Below are positions 62,106 to 64,000 of a DNA stretch of 64,000 nt, in pieces. Source of the DNA: Sphagnum compactum (lineage: Eukaryota > Bryophyta > Sphagnopsida > Sphagnales); assembly GCA_965153455.1 (NCBI GenBank), contig OZ234504.1, forward strand, positions 4,526,001-4,590,000, in the 5' to 3' direction. Each line of letters begins with the position of its first letter. Position 1 is the first letter of the stretch. Both the position numbers and the translations under genes were made by a program. The notes below the pieces were generated by a model. The model did not search any database and was not told the origin of the DNA. It was given only the letters and a program-made list of their open reading frames with translations.

Positions 62106-62329
62106 TATAAGATATTTCATTAGATCATGTTATTTTCAAATTGCAAAAATTCAATAATGTTATAATGTGTGTGGTGGCATTGCAAAATTGAAACTCGGGA
62201 ATCAAGCAACCTTCAAGGTTTTCCTTAGCAGGTCCATTTAGGGTAAGATTTACAAAATACTATGGCCCAAGGATTAGGGTTCTACGAGGATTAGGGTTTA
62301 GGGTTAACACACACATACCACCCCCCAAA
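62106..62329. other. Short spacer
   Basis: AT-rich, with two telomere-like heptamers near 62283-62304 (TTAGGGTTTAGGGTT) just before the next minisatellite. Confidence 0.5.
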
Positions 62330-62905
62330 AAGAAAAATGGAGAAAGTTTTGGGCTAAGATTTTGATGACAATTGCATCAATTTCCAAAACACATATGGAG
62401 AAAACAAATTCTTGAAGATTTGATGATACAATTTGCATCAATTTCCAAAATACATATGGAGAAAAAATTGTTTGAAGATTTTGATGACATTTGCATCGCT
62501 CTTTTCCAAAACACATATGGAGAAATTTTTTGCTTGTTGAAGATTTGATGAGATTTGCATCAATTTACAAAACACATGGAGAAAATATTTGCTTGAAGAT
62601 TTGATGAGATTTGCATCAATTTACAAAACACATGGAGAAAAATTTTGCTTGAAGATTTGATGAGATTTGCAGCAATTTACAAAACACATGGAGAAAATTT
62701 TTGCTTGAAGATTTGATGAGAGTTTCATCAATTTACAAAACACATGGAGAAAGTATTTGCTTGAAGATCTGATGAGATTTGAATCTATATTTTGCAAAAC
62801 ACAAATATGGAGAAAAATTTTGGTACAAGATTTGATAAGATTTGCATCAATATTTTGCAAAAAACACAAATATGGAGAAACATTTTGCTTGGAGATTTGA
62901 TGATA
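62330..62905. repeat. Minisatellite, about 57-bp unit, about 10 copies
   Basis: The unit reads ACAAAACACATGGAGAAAA, TTTTGCTTGAAGATTTGATG, AGATTTGCATCAATTT. The centre copies (62550-62750) are most alike; outer ones have small insertions. The minus-strand frame across it is a by-product. Confidence 0.92.
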
Positions 62906-63459
62906 AAATTGCAGCAAATCATTCTTGACTGTTTGTAGGAAGAGCAGAATTTGGAATGAAGCAACATAAAAAACTAAAAAAAACCACTTGTTGAAAGTGT
63001 TGCAAGCAGAAGATTTGTTTGGAGCAGTTGAAGCAGCAGAGCCATGACAGTTGAAGGAGTTGTTGAAGCAAAAAATACATTTCAGAAGTTGCAAGCAGAA
63101 GCTTGTTGAAGCAGTTGTTGAAGCAAAAATGAAAAATCCTTGAATCATAGGATCACAAATTTGTTTGTAGCAGTTGAAGCAAAACGGTTAACACATTCTT
63201 GAAGAATAATGTTGTTGTTGTTGCCAGCAGAGATTTGTTGAATGCAGTAGTTGAAGCAGAGCTTTGTTGAAGCAGTTGAAGCAAAACAAATCTATTTCTA
63301 TTCACAAATCTGCAGAGCTTCTCTTCCTTCTCCTCCTCCTCCTCTCTTCTTCTTCTTCTTCTTTGGCAACAGAAAAAGCTCTGCAACTGATGTTTGCTCT
63401 TCTGTCGGCGGGCTTCTTTCCGCTTTTCTCCTTGTTCTTTGCATCAACAGGAAGAAGCG
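62906..63459. other. Repeat-rich leader region
   Basis: Words of GTTGAAGCA and AAGCAGAG recur irregularly from 63000 to 63285, then a TCC/TTC pyrimidine run at 63325-63362. It probably includes the leader of the gene beginning at 63460. Confidence 0.45.
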
Positions 63460-63617
63460 ATGACGACGTTCTGTAGAGCTCCTCTTTGCCACAGTTTTGC
63501 AACGACACTAGTAGTCCCCTCTTCTGCCGCCGCCGCCGCGGCGTCCTCGTCACCAATACTACAACACAGAGCGCGCAACTGGGCAGTCTTGTTATCTCCG
63601 GTCTTCCGGATCAAGAG
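63460..63617 (+). CDS. First exon of an unidentified gene, partial (likely organelle-targeted)
   Basis: Reads MTTFCRAPLCHSFATTLVVP, then six alanines, then SSSPILQHRARNWAVLLSPVF. It ends at AAGAG|GTGAGT, a good donor in phase 2. The composition (no acids, many Ser/Ala/Arg) is that of a plastid or mitochondrial transit peptide. Codons after the first ATG stay open to the donor. No conserved domain lies in this exon, so the product cannot be named. Later exons would lie beyond the window or among the acceptor-like repeats near its end. Confidence 0.45.
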
Positions 63618-63999
63618 GTGAGTGTTTTGCTGCCAGTTTCTGATTTGCTCTGCTGCTTGAGATGGCAGTTTCTAATCGATGCAACAGTTGCAACAGGATC
63701 TGATGGATTTGGAAAGGAAAAAAATAAAATAAAATAGCACCCTTTTGTACATTGAGAATCCATTACAATTTGGCTGTGCTTTTCTTCTTCCTCCTCTTCA
63801 TTCTCACAGATGCTCCTCCATTGGAACCTAACCCTAAAACCCTAGCTCAAATTCTGTAGAATGCGAAGAGGTTGAGATTTGAGAAAGGGCATGTTAGTTC
63901 CATTCTGATGAGATTGACAAGCTCAAGAAAATCGTGTTCATCCTCACTAGATTCTCACAGATGCTCCATTGGAACCTAACCTTAAACCCTAGCTCAATT
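63618..63999. repeat. Intron-like sequence with duplicated acceptor module
   Basis: TTCTCACAGATGCTCC followed by CATTGGAACCTAACC and AAACCCTAGCTCAA occurs at about 63803-63852 and again at 63953-63999, where the window ends. Each copy looks like a 3' splice site (TTCTCACAG) plus start of an exon. Confidence 0.65.
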
Positions 64000-64000
64000 T

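Noticed and set aside
62621-63148. 175-residue minus-strand frame with repeated segments
   Set aside because: It is the 57-bp minisatellite read in an open frame; 57 is divisible by three, so the frame stays open by chance.

Overview
This is nuclear DNA from a land plant. The evidence is GT-AG introns, a thylakoid lumen protein with a twin-arginine signal, a plastid-type CxxC membrane protein, a plant ADP-glucose phosphorylase, a plant receptor-like kinase, and telomere-type TTTAGGG motifs inside the chromosome. I cannot fix the lineage. Introns are short (about 0.1-0.9 kb), genes lie 1-17 kb apart in AT-rich repeat-filled DNA, and nearly every gene carries trinucleotide-repeat (homopolymer) stretches. 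A fern, lycophyte or other non-flowering plant is possible, but that is inference only.

Layout. 0.3-9.0 kb: a seven-bladed WD40 gene (minus) lies between two inverted copies of a ~320 bp LTR-like repeat (family A), with a large minisatellite and a decayed copia element beyond its 3' end. 9-18 kb: AT-rich DNA with a perfect 20-bp hairpin, a dead hAT transposase, a SINE-like tRNA-derived element and repeat family B. 18.8-23.4 kb: two plastid genes converge, a DnaJ-type CxxC membrane protein (plus) and an MPH2-like thylakoid lumen protein (minus, four exons). 24-37 kb: a decayed pogo/Tigger-like DDE transposase, a copia gag remnant, minisatellites, telomere-like DNA and a 154-bp CACTA MITE with an intact 3-bp target duplication. 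37.9-44.2 kb: a six-exon receptor-like kinase (plus) converges on a five-exon TMEM41/VTT-domain membrane protein (minus). 45-51 kb: AT-rich repeat DNA. 51.7-59.8 kb: an eight-exon HRD3/SEL1L ERAD gene followed on the same strand by a four-exon ADP-glucose phosphorylase. 60-64 kb: a hairpin, a large inverted repeat array, a 57-bp minisatellite, and the first exon of a probable further gene that runs off the window.

The genes do not form a pathway. Two serve the plastid thylakoid (CxxC protein, MPH2-like), two act at the ER or endomembrane (HRD3, TMEM41-like), one is in sugar-nucleotide metabolism, one is a plasma-membrane kinase and one is a WD40 scaffold. Exon-intron structures were assembled by hand from splice signals, reading phase and protein similarity recalled from the families. 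Every joined gene keeps frame across all proposed junctions, except that the last exon of the CxxC gene is unresolved.

The most unusual feature is in the ADP-glucose phosphorylase gene. Its second exon is present three times in tandem, and the two upstream copies are decayed, carry a stop at the third codon if spliced in, yet keep strong acceptor sites. A similar duplication of an acceptor module is found in intron 1 of the kinase gene and at the right edge of the window.
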